From assembly GCA_964462585.1 (NCBI GenBank), contig CAYXAK010000007.1:1-39127 (forward strand): a DNA stretch of 39,127 nucleotides, given 5' to 3'. The position numbers were made by a program, and so were the translations under genes. Below, piece by piece: positions 7,750 through 14,621 of the stretch. Each line of letters opens with the position of its first letter. Positions within the stretch are counted from its first letter, which is position 1. Source of the DNA: Halarsenatibacter sp964462585 (GTDB taxonomy: Bacteria > Bacillota > Halanaerobiia > Halanaerobiales > Halarsenatibacteraceae). The notes beneath the pieces were generated by a model. The model was not told where the DNA came from. It saw only the letters and a list, made by a program, of their open reading frames with translations, and did not search any database.

Positions 7750-10299
7750 ATGGATGGTCTGGGCCCGGATTTCAGCAGTTCTTTCTGCAGATCTCAGCCC
7801 AAAAATTTAATCTCAATCTGTCTGCTTTTCCTGCTCTGCACAGCACTCTCTTTCGGTGGCGGCGGAGGGAGTCTTTCAGCTGCCGGCCTGGAGGATTTTT
7901 ATGAAGCAGACAGCACTATTAGAGTTAAAGCTGCAGAGGAGATGGAGAAATTTGATTTTGAGATCGATCAGCAGACGGAGGCTGTGGAGCTGTCAGGTGA
8001 AAAGCGCGATATTCCTGCGGGCGATTACAGATTGCGGACTGGAGAGGACAGCTTCACCGTCTATGCTGTACAGGTTTTGGCTGCCGAGAGCCTTTCCAGA
8101 GCCCGCGAGATGAAGGACGAGCTGATAGCGGCAGGCTTTGCCGGAGTGAAAATTTTATCCGAGGATGACCTCCATAAGGTTCAGGTAGGAGCTGAATCAA
8201 CCCGTCAGGAGGCTTCCCGCCTGGAGAATGAGCTGGCCGGCACGGGATTTAGCGGCTGGATAACAACCCGGGAGAGTGAGAGGGAGAGCAGACAGCTTCT
8301 GCTGAAAAAAATTTATGAGGACGGACAGTCCGAGCAGAAGCTGAGCGGCAAAAATATAGCGATAGAGGATGATATTTTCCAGGACGGCTATCTCTATCCG
8401 AACAGATCAGAATTTTATCTGGAGGAAGAGGGTTTCAGCTTTTTCGGTGAACCTCACATAGATGATGCCGTCCGCGGCGGGATATCAGAGCTGCTGGAGT
8501 CGAATGACCTGGAGCTTTCCTCCCCGGCACTTGCTGCCCTGAGTGTTACTGTGAGATCCGGGCTGCTCTGGGATTATATTCACTCTGAGCGCGGTTATAT
8601 AACCCTGGATGAATACCCCTTTGCGGAGGGAAGAACAGGGGAGATATACTCAGCTGTGGAAGAGACGAAAGATCTATATTTAAACCAGGGGGGTGAGCTG
8701 GTCCGGGGTTATTTCCATCTGAGCAGCGGCGGCATAACAGCTGGGTCAAATCAGATCTCCGACGAAGCAGAAGCCGCGGGGGCTGTCACCTCACTGGAAG
8801 ATGAATTTGCCCCGGAACACGGCTGGGAGAGGACATATTCTTCGCAGCATATAGAGGATGAGCTGATCCCTGTGATGGTTGATCTGACACCCGCTCTCAA
8901 TGTCAGTCCCCCGGGGATTCGGGATATAGAGGCTGTCAGCAGGACTGAGGATGGAAGAGTGCAGGAGCTGAGCGTTGACAGTGATTATGGAAATTTTTAT
9001 TTTTCCGGTGAGGAGATGGGTGAGCTTTTGAGCGGTGAGGATTTTAAGCTCCCCTCACTGCTGTTTGAGATAGAGACGGATATCTCACGGGGTGAGCTTG
9101 AAGAATTTACTCTGACCGGAAAAGGCAGTGGTTCCGGTCTGGGACTGCCTCTGGAGTCCGCTGCAGTTATGGCCCGGGAGGGATATGAATGGGAGGATAT
9201 ACTGGACTATTATTTTCATGAAGTGGATATAGATCCTCTGGAGGAAATCTATATCAGCAGGGAGCTTGTCGATGCCACCGTGCAGAGGGGTCTGAACTAT
9301 CGCGAGATCCGTCAGGATACTGTCAGAGGTTCCAGAAGATTCACAATGCTGCGCCTGGATCTCGGCAACCGCTGGCTGGATCTTAAACCAGTAATTGCCG
9401 GCGGAGATATTGCCAGCGGATCACAGGATCTTATCGAGGTCGGCAGTGATCGGGGGGCGCTTGCCGGAGTCAATGGCGGATTTTTTGATGGACAGGGAAG
9501 GCCCCTTGGTATGTTCATTCAGGATGGCAGTATAGTGACAGAGAGCATTTCCGGGCTTGATCGCACGGCACTTGTGGGCGATGCGGAAGACAACCTGAGC
9601 ATAGGTCGTTACAGCTGGCAGGGCACTCTGCATCTGGGCGGCGATAAAATTGAGATCTCAGGTGTTAACCGACCCGCCGCCAGTGAAGAGGCGGTGCTCA
9701 TCAATCACAACTACGGAAAGGATGCTCCCCGTCTGGACGAGCAGGGAGTGGAGATAGTGGTCAGAGACGGTGAGATAGAGGGAATACACCGGGGAATTCT
9801 CTCCTATCCCTTGACGGTGCCGGAAGAGGGTTATATAATTCAGACAAGAGGGGCTAAGGCTAACAGGCTCGGCAGATACGAGAGCGGTGACAGTGTTAAA
9901 CTGGAGGAGAATATATCACCACCTCCTGAGGGACTTTCCGCTGATATTGACTTTGCCCTGGAAGCCGGTCCCCGGCTGCTCAAAGCGGGTAATATTCATA
10001 TCACCGCCGAAGAAGAGGGTTTTCAGCCCGATATTGTTTCCGGACGTGCCCCGCGCACGGCCCTGGGGCTGACCGGTGATGATGAACTGCTTCTGGTCAC
10101 TGTCGATGGCCGACAGCCTGAGAGAAGTATAGGCATAACACTCGATAACCTGGCTGCTTTAATGCAGAGGCTGGGTGCTGTGGAGGCCATGAATCTGGAC
10201 GGCGGTGCTTCGGCCAGAATGATGGTAAGGGGTTTTACCATGAACATTCCCAGTGCCGACAGAGTTGTCAGCAATGCACTTTTAATTTTACCCGAATAA
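7750..10299 (+). CDS. exported SPOR - SpoIID-like - phosphodiester glycosidase (NAGPA) fusion
   Basis: The 849-residue product has an N-terminal hydrophobic signal (residues ~19-36, ISICLLFLLCTALSF). Residues ~103-173 form a SPOR-like repeat (VYAVQVLAAESLSRAREMKD; DDLHKVQVGAESTRQEASRL), a fold that binds denuded peptidoglycan. Residues ~215-490 resemble SpoIID, a lytic transglycosylase: VRGGISELLESND, SSPALAALSVTVRSG and GKGSGSGLGLPLESAAVMAR. In that last motif (residue 457 on) the usual GHG...SQ is changed to GSG...PL, so this domain may be inactive. Residues ~520-849 are a NAGPA/DUF2233 domain with GVNGGFFDGQGRP (573 on) and AMNLDGGASARMMVRG (~813 on), both intact. It follows flgJ by 26 bases. 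A role in trimming peptidoglycan or wall polymers around the flagellum is inference. Confidence 0.8.
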   Translation: MDGLGPDFSSSFCRSQPKNLISICLLFLLCTALSFGGGGGSLSAAGLEDFYEADSTIRVKAAEEMEKFDFEIDQQTEAVELSGEKRDIPAGDYRLRTGEDSFTVYAVQVLAAESLSRAREMKDELIAAGFAGVKILSEDDLHKVQVGAESTRQEASRLENELAGTGFSGWITTRESERESRQLLLKKIYEDGQSEQKLSGKNIAIEDDIFQDGYLYPNRSEFYLEEEGFSFFGEPHIDDAVRGGISELLESNDLELSSPALAALSVTVRSGLLWDYIHSERGYITLDEYPFAEGRTGEIYSAVEETKDLYLNQGGELVRGYFHLSSGGITAGSNQISDEAEAAGAVTSLEDEFAPEHGWERTYSSQHIEDELIPVMVDLTPALNVSPPGIRDIEAVSRTEDGRVQELSVDSDYGNFYFSGEEMGELLSGEDFKLPSLLFEIETDISRGELEEFTLTGKGSGSGLGLPLESAAVMAREGYEWEDILDYYFHEVDIDPLEEIYISRELVDATVQRGLNYREIRQDTVRGSRRFTMLRLDLGNRWLDLKPVIAGGDIASGSQDLIEVGSDRGALAGVNGGFFDGQGRPLGMFIQDGSIVTESISGLDRTALVGDAEDNLSIGRYSWQGTLHLGGDKIEISGVNRPAASEEAVLINHNYGKDAPRLDEQGVEIVVRDGEIEGIHRGILSYPLTVPEEGYIIQTRGAKANRLGRYESGDSVKLEENISPPPEGLSADIDFALEAGPRLLKAGNIHITAEEEGFQPDIVSGRAPRTALGLTGDDELLLVTVDGRQPERSIGITLDNLAALMQRLGAVEAMNLDGGASARMMVRGFTMNIPSADRVVSNALLILPE

Positions 10300-10324
10300 T
10301 TCATCTATGAGGAGAGTTTTAGAT

Positions 10325-10897
10325 ATGAAATCACGCACACTATCATTTTTGCCGGTCGCGGCTGTGCTTATAATAGCTTTCACGCTCGTTCTCACTCCTG
10401 CCCTACAGGCTCAGAATGCCCGGGCAACAAGGCTCGACAGCGTCCATTACGGAATAAGCACCGATATCTCTGATCTTTCCAGCCTCGATATCGAAGCGCT
10501 GCAGCTGGCCATGACCTTCGGCCTCACCTCTATAAACTCCCTTGAGACAGTATTTCATTATGATGCGCAGAGAATAAATCTGCGGGGCACCTGGCTGGTG
10601 GACTTCACTGAGGGCACACCCCGGGATTTGAATCTGCGATTGGGACTGGCCAGTGAAAACGGTCTGAGCGGTATTGAACCCGCTCTGGGCCTGGGGGGCG
10701 AGTTTCCTGCCGGTGATAACACCTATATCTTTGGCCATCTTGATTATTATTTCAACATATCGAACTCCAGTCTGGTCTACAGAGGCGGTGTGGGCATCCC
10801 CCTCACGGTCAACAGCAATCTCAGGCTCTCCGCCGGAAATTCCTTCTGGAATCGTGACAGTCATCAGCTCAAGGTGGGCATGGAGATTGAGCTATAA
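10325..10897 (+). CDS. exported beta-rich protein, possible outer-membrane barrel
   Basis: The start is ATG 10325, eight bases after GGAGAG; the frame is also open from ATG 10307. The 190-residue product has a clear signal peptide (MKSRTLSFLPVAAVLIIAF, cleavage near ALQA). The mature ~158 residues are alternating polar/hydrophobic strands with turns rich in Gly, Asn and Asp, e.g. DLNLRLGLASENGLSG, YIFGHLDYYFNISN, LVYRGGVGIPLTVNSN and LRLSAGNSFWNRDSHQLKVG. This pattern fits a six- to eight-stranded outer-membrane barrel. It ends in Leu rather than Phe. No named family is recognised. It lies between the flagellar fusion enzyme and the heptose genes, in keeping with an envelope role. Confidence 0.6.
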   Translation: MKSRTLSFLPVAAVLIIAFTLVLTPALQAQNARATRLDSVHYGISTDISDLSSLDIEALQLAMTFGLTSINSLETVFHYDAQRINLRGTWLVDFTEGTPRDLNLRLGLASENGLSGIEPALGLGGEFPAGDNTYIFGHLDYYFNISNSSLVYRGGVGIPLTVNSNLRLSAGNSFWNRDSHQLKVGMEIEL

Positions 10898-10919
10898 TTT
10901 GAGGAGGTTTCTGCGGTAG

Positions 10920-11894
10920 ATGAAAGATATCGACCTCTTTTCTGAAGTGAGTGCATTGATTATAGGAGATCTGATCATGGATCAGTTCATCTATGGAAGT
11001 CCTGATCGCATCTCCAGAGAGGCTCCCGTGTTAATTCTGGAGGAGACCGCCCGCCAGATAAATCCCGGTGGAGCCGGCAATGCAGCTGTAAATATAGCTT
11101 CTCTGGGAGGGAATGCCAGATTGGCCTCTCTGGTCGGTGACGATGGGGCCTGGTCCCGCCTGGGGCCCGAGCTGGCTGATAATGATGTGTGCACATCCAG
11201 CACACATGTCGATGAAAATCTGGATTCTGCCGTCAAGACCAGAATTATGGCCGGCAGTGATCAGATAGTCCGTCAGCAGATCGTAAGACTTGACAGCAGA
11301 CAGAAGGGCCAGATCAAAGATGCTCACCGGCAGAAGCTGTATGATTCCGTGGTCGAAATTATCGACGAGGTTGATGTGGTGCTCTTCTCCGATTATGGAC
11401 TGGGTCTCTTAAAAGGGGAGTTCATATCCAGGCTGGTAAATTTGTGCCAGTCTCACGAAGTCCCTATGGTTGCCGACAGCCGCTATAGGCTGCTTGATTT
11501 TGCCGGGGTGACCATCGCCACCCCCAATCTGGAAGAGGCAGGTCGTGCTGTGGAAAGTGAGATCGGGGGAGAGGAAGAGGTTGTTGCCGCCGGCCGGGAG
11601 ATACTATCCTCCCTGCAGAGCGATTTTCTGCTCCTCACCCGGGGCAAAGAGGGGATGACATTCTTCGAGGCCGGAGGAGACTATGAACATATACCGGCCA
11701 GCAACCGGCTCGATGTTTACGATGTCACCGGTGCAGGTGATACGGTGGCTGCAGCTGTAGCGCTGGGAATTGGAGCCGGATTAGAGGTGCTAAAAGCTGT
11801 GAAACTGGCCAATGCAGCTGCAGGTGTGGCCATCACCAAGGAAGGAGCTGCACCTGTTTTCAAAGAAGAGCTGAAAGAGGTTGTATACAGGTGA
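10920..11894 (+). CDS. hldA: D-glycero-beta-D-manno-heptose 7-phosphate kinase (HldE kinase half)
   Basis: This PfkB-family sugar kinase (324 residues) phosphorylates heptose 7-phosphate at C1 on the way to ADP-L-glycero-D-manno-heptose for the LPS core. Features seen are ALIIGDLIMDQFIYGSPDRI at the N-terminus, the substrate motif NPGGAGNAAVNIASLGG (~residues 43-59), a VVLFSDYGLGLL segment, and the PfkB signature VYDVTGAGDTVAAAVALG (~residues 263-280) holding the catalytic Asp. GAGGAGG precedes the ATG. The stop overlaps the GTG start of the adenylyltransferase by four bases, so the two halves of the usual HldE fusion are separate but coupled. In a Firmicute it supports an LPS-bearing outer membrane. 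Confidence 0.88.
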   Translation: MKDIDLFSEVSALIIGDLIMDQFIYGSPDRISREAPVLILEETARQINPGGAGNAAVNIASLGGNARLASLVGDDGAWSRLGPELADNDVCTSSTHVDENLDSAVKTRIMAGSDQIVRQQIVRLDSRQKGQIKDAHRQKLYDSVVEIIDEVDVVLFSDYGLGLLKGEFISRLVNLCQSHEVPMVADSRYRLLDFAGVTIATPNLEEAGRAVESEIGGEEEVVAAGREILSSLQSDFLLLTRGKEGMTFFEAGGDYEHIPASNRLDVYDVTGAGDTVAAAVALGIGAGLEVLKAVKLANAAAGVAITKEGAAPVFKEELKEVVYR

Positions 11895-12373
11895 CTAAAG
11901 ATGGTATAATAGATATTGAAACTCTGGAGGAACATATGCAGTCAGATCTGCTCCATGATAGAGTCGGGCTGACGAATGGCTGTTTCGATCTGCTGCATGT
12001 GGGGCATGTCAGGTATTTGAAGGCGGCTAAAAACCGTGTGGATATATTGATTGTGGCCATCAACAGCGACGAATCCGTTCGCTCTCTGAAAGGAGAGGGA
12101 AGGCCAGTAATTCCGCTGGATGAGAGGATGGAAGTGGTGGCTGCGCTGGAATCGGTCGATTTTGTGCTTTCTTTTTCAGACAGGACCTGCAGAAAAGTGA
12201 TCGCCCGGCTGGAGCCCGATCTCTACATCAAGGGCGGTGATTATGACCCTGAGACACTGCCGGAATGGAAGACTGTTCAGGAGATAGGCGGCCAGGTGGA
12301 GTTTATACCCGTAACCATTTCCAGGTCAAGCTCTCAGATAATTGAGGAAATACTTTCATCTCATCATATCTGA
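11891..12373 (+). CDS. hldC: D-glycero-beta-D-manno-heptose 1-phosphate adenylyltransferase (HldE second half)
   Basis: The 160-residue cytidylyltransferase-like enzyme transfers AMP to heptose 1-phosphate. It starts at GTG 11891, overlapping the kinase stop (GTGA). The nucleotidyltransferase signature GCFDLLHVGHVRYLKAAK lies at ~residues 30-47. LYIKGGDYDPETLPE and the C-terminal ISRSSSQIIEEIL (the ISSTxII-like nucleotide-binding element) are also present. Length matches the stand-alone RfaE2 domain. No gmhA, gmhB or epimerase gene is seen in the window, so the remaining pathway steps must be encoded elsewhere. Confidence 0.88.
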   Translation: MTKDGIIDIETLEEHMQSDLLHDRVGLTNGCFDLLHVGHVRYLKAAKNRVDILIVAINSDESVRSLKGEGRPVIPLDERMEVVAALESVDFVLSFSDRTCRKVIARLEPDLYIKGGDYDPETLPEWKTVQEIGGQVEFIPVTISRSSSQIIEEILSSHHI

Positions 12374-12388
12374 AAATGAGGTGATTTA

Positions 12389-13012
12389 ATGGAAGAAACA
12401 GAGGATATGGAGGAGATCGTTCGCAGAGCTCAGGAGGGCAATGTCAGGGCTATCGAGGAGCTTATCGATGAAAATATGGATATCGTCTATGCCAAGGCCC
12501 GCTATTTTTTCATCAAGGGTCTGGACAAAGATGATGTCATCCAGGAGGGAAGGGTCGGTCTCTATAAGGCCATCAGGGATTATAAAGAGGAGCGCGAGGC
12601 TTCCTTTCGGGGGTTTGCCCAGCTGTGCATTCACAGGCAGCTGGTCTCGGCCATAAAGAAGGCGAACCGCCAGAAGCATATGCCGCTCAATAATTCCACT
12701 TCTCTGGACAAATCCATCGACAAAGGTGAGAACCAGAGGACCTATAATGAAATTATCTCCGATGACAGCGATGATTTAGAGGAGTTTTTTATTTACAGGG
12801 AGCTCATAGACCTGCTCATGGATGAGATCAAGGAAAACCTGACAGAGCTGGAACATAATGCCTTCATAAAATATCTGGAGAATAAGAGCTACAGACAGAT
12901 ATCGGATGAGCTCGATGTAAATCTGAAATCCGTCGATAATGCCCTGCAGCGTGCCCGCAAAAAGATGGAAGAGATCAAAGATGAGCTGAATTTCCAGGGA
13001 GTAGTGGAGTGA
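12389..13012 (+). CDS. sigH: RNA polymerase sigma factor SigH (sporulation/transition phase)
   Basis: The 207-residue sigma-70-family protein begins after GAGGTGATTTA at ATG 12389. Region 2 includes DMDIVYAKARYFFIKGLDKD-like text (here NMDIVYAKARYF) and DVIQEGRVGLYKAIRDY, followed by FRGFAQLCIHRQLVSAIKKA, the -10-recognition and melting helices. The linker NRQKHMPLNNSTSLDKSI and the region 4 segment LTELEHNAFIKYLENKSYRQ plus ISDELDVNLKSVDNALQRAR are typical of SigH. SigH controls entry to sporulation and competence in Bacillus and Clostridia. Its usual neighbours (spoVG, rlmB, rpmG, nusG) are not here; it follows the heptose genes and precedes comF. Confidence 0.85.
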   Translation: MEETEDMEEIVRRAQEGNVRAIEELIDENMDIVYAKARYFFIKGLDKDDVIQEGRVGLYKAIRDYKEEREASFRGFAQLCIHRQLVSAIKKANRQKHMPLNNSTSLDKSIDKGENQRTYNEIISDDSDDLEEFFIYRELIDLLMDEIKENLTELEHNAFIKYLENKSYRQISDELDVNLKSVDNALQRARKKMEEIKDELNFQGVVE

Positions 13013-13013
13013 A

Positions 13014-13763
13014 GTGGCATGGTGGGAGGCTTTATTTCCCTCACCACCTGTCTGCCTCTGCTGTGAAAATACTTATGTATATTCCCGCATTTCCCACCTG
13101 TGCAATTCCTGTCTCAGTGAGCTGAGCTTCCGCAGGAGACCGGCAGTAAAGCCTGAAACCTTATCTGACGGGGATTCCCCTTTTCACACTCTCACCTCTG
13201 ATCACTATCAGCCCTCTCCTGTTGAGATAATATCTCCCCTGAATTACAGAGGACTGGCCCGCAGGCTCATCAGGGACTTAAAATATCGAGGTCTGATGGA
13301 GGCAGCACTGCCTCTATCAGAGCTGATGAGTGCCGTCTGGCGGAATACCGCCGGCGATTTTTCTTTTTCCGGTCTGCTTTTGCCCGTTCCCCTGAGTTCT
13401 CAGCGGCAGAGAGAGCGGGGGTTCAATCAGGCTGCTTTTTTGACCGTTCTGGTCGGCGAGGATCTCGGCCTGCATTTCAGAGAGGATATCCTGCTGCGCC
13501 GGAGGGAAACTCCTGCTCTTTTTGATCTGACTCCCGCCCAGAGAAGGGAGGTTCTCAGCGGTGCCTTCAGGCTGAGGCCGGGAACGGAGATGTTTCTCGG
13601 AGGGCAGAGGATAATTCTCATAGATGATATTGTGACCACCGGCAGCACACTGCGGGAAGCTGCCGGTCTGTTGAAAGCCCGGGGGGCCCTGGAGGTTAGG
13701 GCCCTGACTGCTGCCGCTGCAGCTGTCAGGGAGGATAATGGCTTTTTTTCTAGAACTCTTTAA
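13014..13763 (+). CDS. comF: ComF family amidophosphoribosyltransferase-like protein
   Basis: The 249-residue product starts at GTG 13014, one base after the sigH stop; GGAGTGA at 13006-13012 is very close to the start, so an alternative start cannot be excluded. The N-terminus carries a four-Cys zinc motif (CLCCENT...HLCNSC, ~residues 16-34). The rest is a phosphoribosyltransferase fold with LLLPVPLSSQRQRERGFNQA, where PxxxxRxxxRGFNQ is diagnostic of ComF, and the PRPP loop IILIDDIVTTGSTL. ComF proteins act in DNA uptake and transformation. Coupling to sigH is consistent with a stationary-phase competence role, though many non-competent bacteria carry comF. Confidence 0.9.
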   Translation: MAWWEALFPSPPVCLCCENTYVYSRISHLCNSCLSELSFRRRPAVKPETLSDGDSPFHTLTSDHYQPSPVEIISPLNYRGLARRLIRDLKYRGLMEAALPLSELMSAVWRNTAGDFSFSGLLLPVPLSSQRQRERGFNQAAFLTVLVGEDLGLHFREDILLRRRETPALFDLTPAQRREVLSGAFRLRPGTEMFLGGQRIILIDDIVTTGSTLREAAGLLKARGALEVRALTAAAAAVREDNGFFSRTL

Positions 13764-13815
13764 ATAGAACTTATATGGATAGAAGCTGTATGGAAATGGA
13801 AAGGAGTGAGCGGAC

Positions 13816-14430
13816 ATGAAAGTCATGATTTACGGCAAGAATATCGATGTCACCCCCTCGCTTAAGGAGTATGTCGAGGAGAAAGTGAGCAAACTGGAGA
13901 AGTTTTTTGAAAAAGAGCCCATGGAAGCTCAGGTTTCACTGGAGGTCGAGAGGGAGCGTCACATAGTTGAGGTGACGGCCCATGTGGGTGGATTGATTCT
14001 ACGGGGTGAAGAGGAAACAGGTGATATGTACGCCTCCGTGGATGGAGTTATGGACAAACTGGAGCGCCAGGTCCACAAATATAAAACCAAGATCAACCGT
14101 CGTCTGCGCGAGAGAAAACAGCAGGAAGAAGAGACCTATCGACAGCGCAGGACCGAACAGCTGATTAACGGTGAGGATGATCTGATGCCAGATGAGGTTA
14201 AAGAGGAGATTGAGGATGGCGAGGAAGAGGAATTTGAACCGGAGATAGTCAGAACCAAGAGGTTCCCCGTCAAGCCCATGCACGTTGAAGAGGCTGTCAT
14301 GCAGATGGATCTGCTCGATCACGATTTTTTCGTGTTCTCCAACGCCGAGACGGATGAGGTTAATGTGGTCTACCGCCGCAATGACGGCAATTATGGCCTG
14401 ATAGAGCCCACCTATAAAGACAGCAGATAA
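13816..14430 (+). CDS. hpf: long-form ribosome hibernation promoting factor
   Basis: AAAGGAGTGAG precedes ATG 13816. The 204-residue protein has the N-terminal HPF/RaiA domain (residues ~1-100: MKVMIYGKNIDVTPSLKEYV; VEVTAHVGGLILRGEEETGD; MYASVDGVMDKLERQVHKYK), an acidic linker around residues 118-145, and the C-terminal dimerisation domain (VRTKRFPVKPMHVEEAVMQM, DLLDHDFFVFSNAETDEVNV, VYRRNDGNYGLIEP). The long form dimerises 70S ribosomes into 100S particles in stationary phase. It is followed by a strong hairpin, so it probably ends the sigH-comF-hpf unit. Confidence 0.95.
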   Translation: MKVMIYGKNIDVTPSLKEYVEEKVSKLEKFFEKEPMEAQVSLEVERERHIVEVTAHVGGLILRGEEETGDMYASVDGVMDKLERQVHKYKTKINRRLRERKQQEEETYRQRRTEQLINGEDDLMPDEVKEEIEDGEEEEFEPEIVRTKRFPVKPMHVEEAVMQMDLLDHDFFVFSNAETDEVNVVYRRNDGNYGLIEPTYKDSR

Positions 14431-14463
14431 ATTGGCCGGCCAAAAATTTCAGCTCATTCTCTC

Positions 14464-14500
14464 ATCCGGCCGCCCTCCTGGCGGCCGGATTGAGTTTATT
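14464..14500 (+). terminator. hairpin terminator after hpf
   Basis: A perfect 11-bp GC-rich stem (ATCCGGCCGCC at 14464-14474, GGCGGCCGGAT at 14480-14490, loop CTCCT) lies 33 bases after the hpf stop. The following tract TGAGTTTATT is only moderately U-rich, so termination may be incomplete. The 3' arm touches the -35 of the secA promoter. Confidence 0.65.
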
Positions 14501-14518
14501 GAATATAAATGCTATAAT
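14490..14518 (+). promoter_or_regulatory. sigma-A promoter for secA
   Basis: TTGAGT (14490-14495), a 17-base spacer and TATAAT (14513-14518), with an extended -10 TGC just before the -10. A start point near 14525 would give a leader of about 97 bases before secA. Confidence 0.7.
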
Positions 14519-14539
14519 TATATAGATAGGAAAGCTGCA

Positions 14540-14573
14540 GTCAGGGCAATTTTCGACCCTGACCTTTGTTTTT
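14540..14573 (+). terminator. intrinsic terminator-like hairpin in the secA leader (attenuator candidate)
   Basis: GTCAGGG (14540-14546) pairs with CCCTGAC (14557-14563) around the loop CAATTTTCGA and is followed at once by CTTTGTTTTT (14564-14573). The hairpin lies downstream of the secA promoter and 49 bases before the secA start, so transcripts from that promoter must read through it. It could be a premature-termination control point. Without a visible antiterminator the regulation is inference. Confidence 0.55.
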
Positions 14574-14621
14574 ATGATGATGCTCTATGATTGAAAAAAA
14601 TCTTTTAGGGTGATAATTCTT

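Noticed and set aside
13764..13815. SigH-type promoter before hpf
   Set aside because: No AGGAATT/GAAT pair with correct spacing was found; only a weak AT-rich stretch is present.
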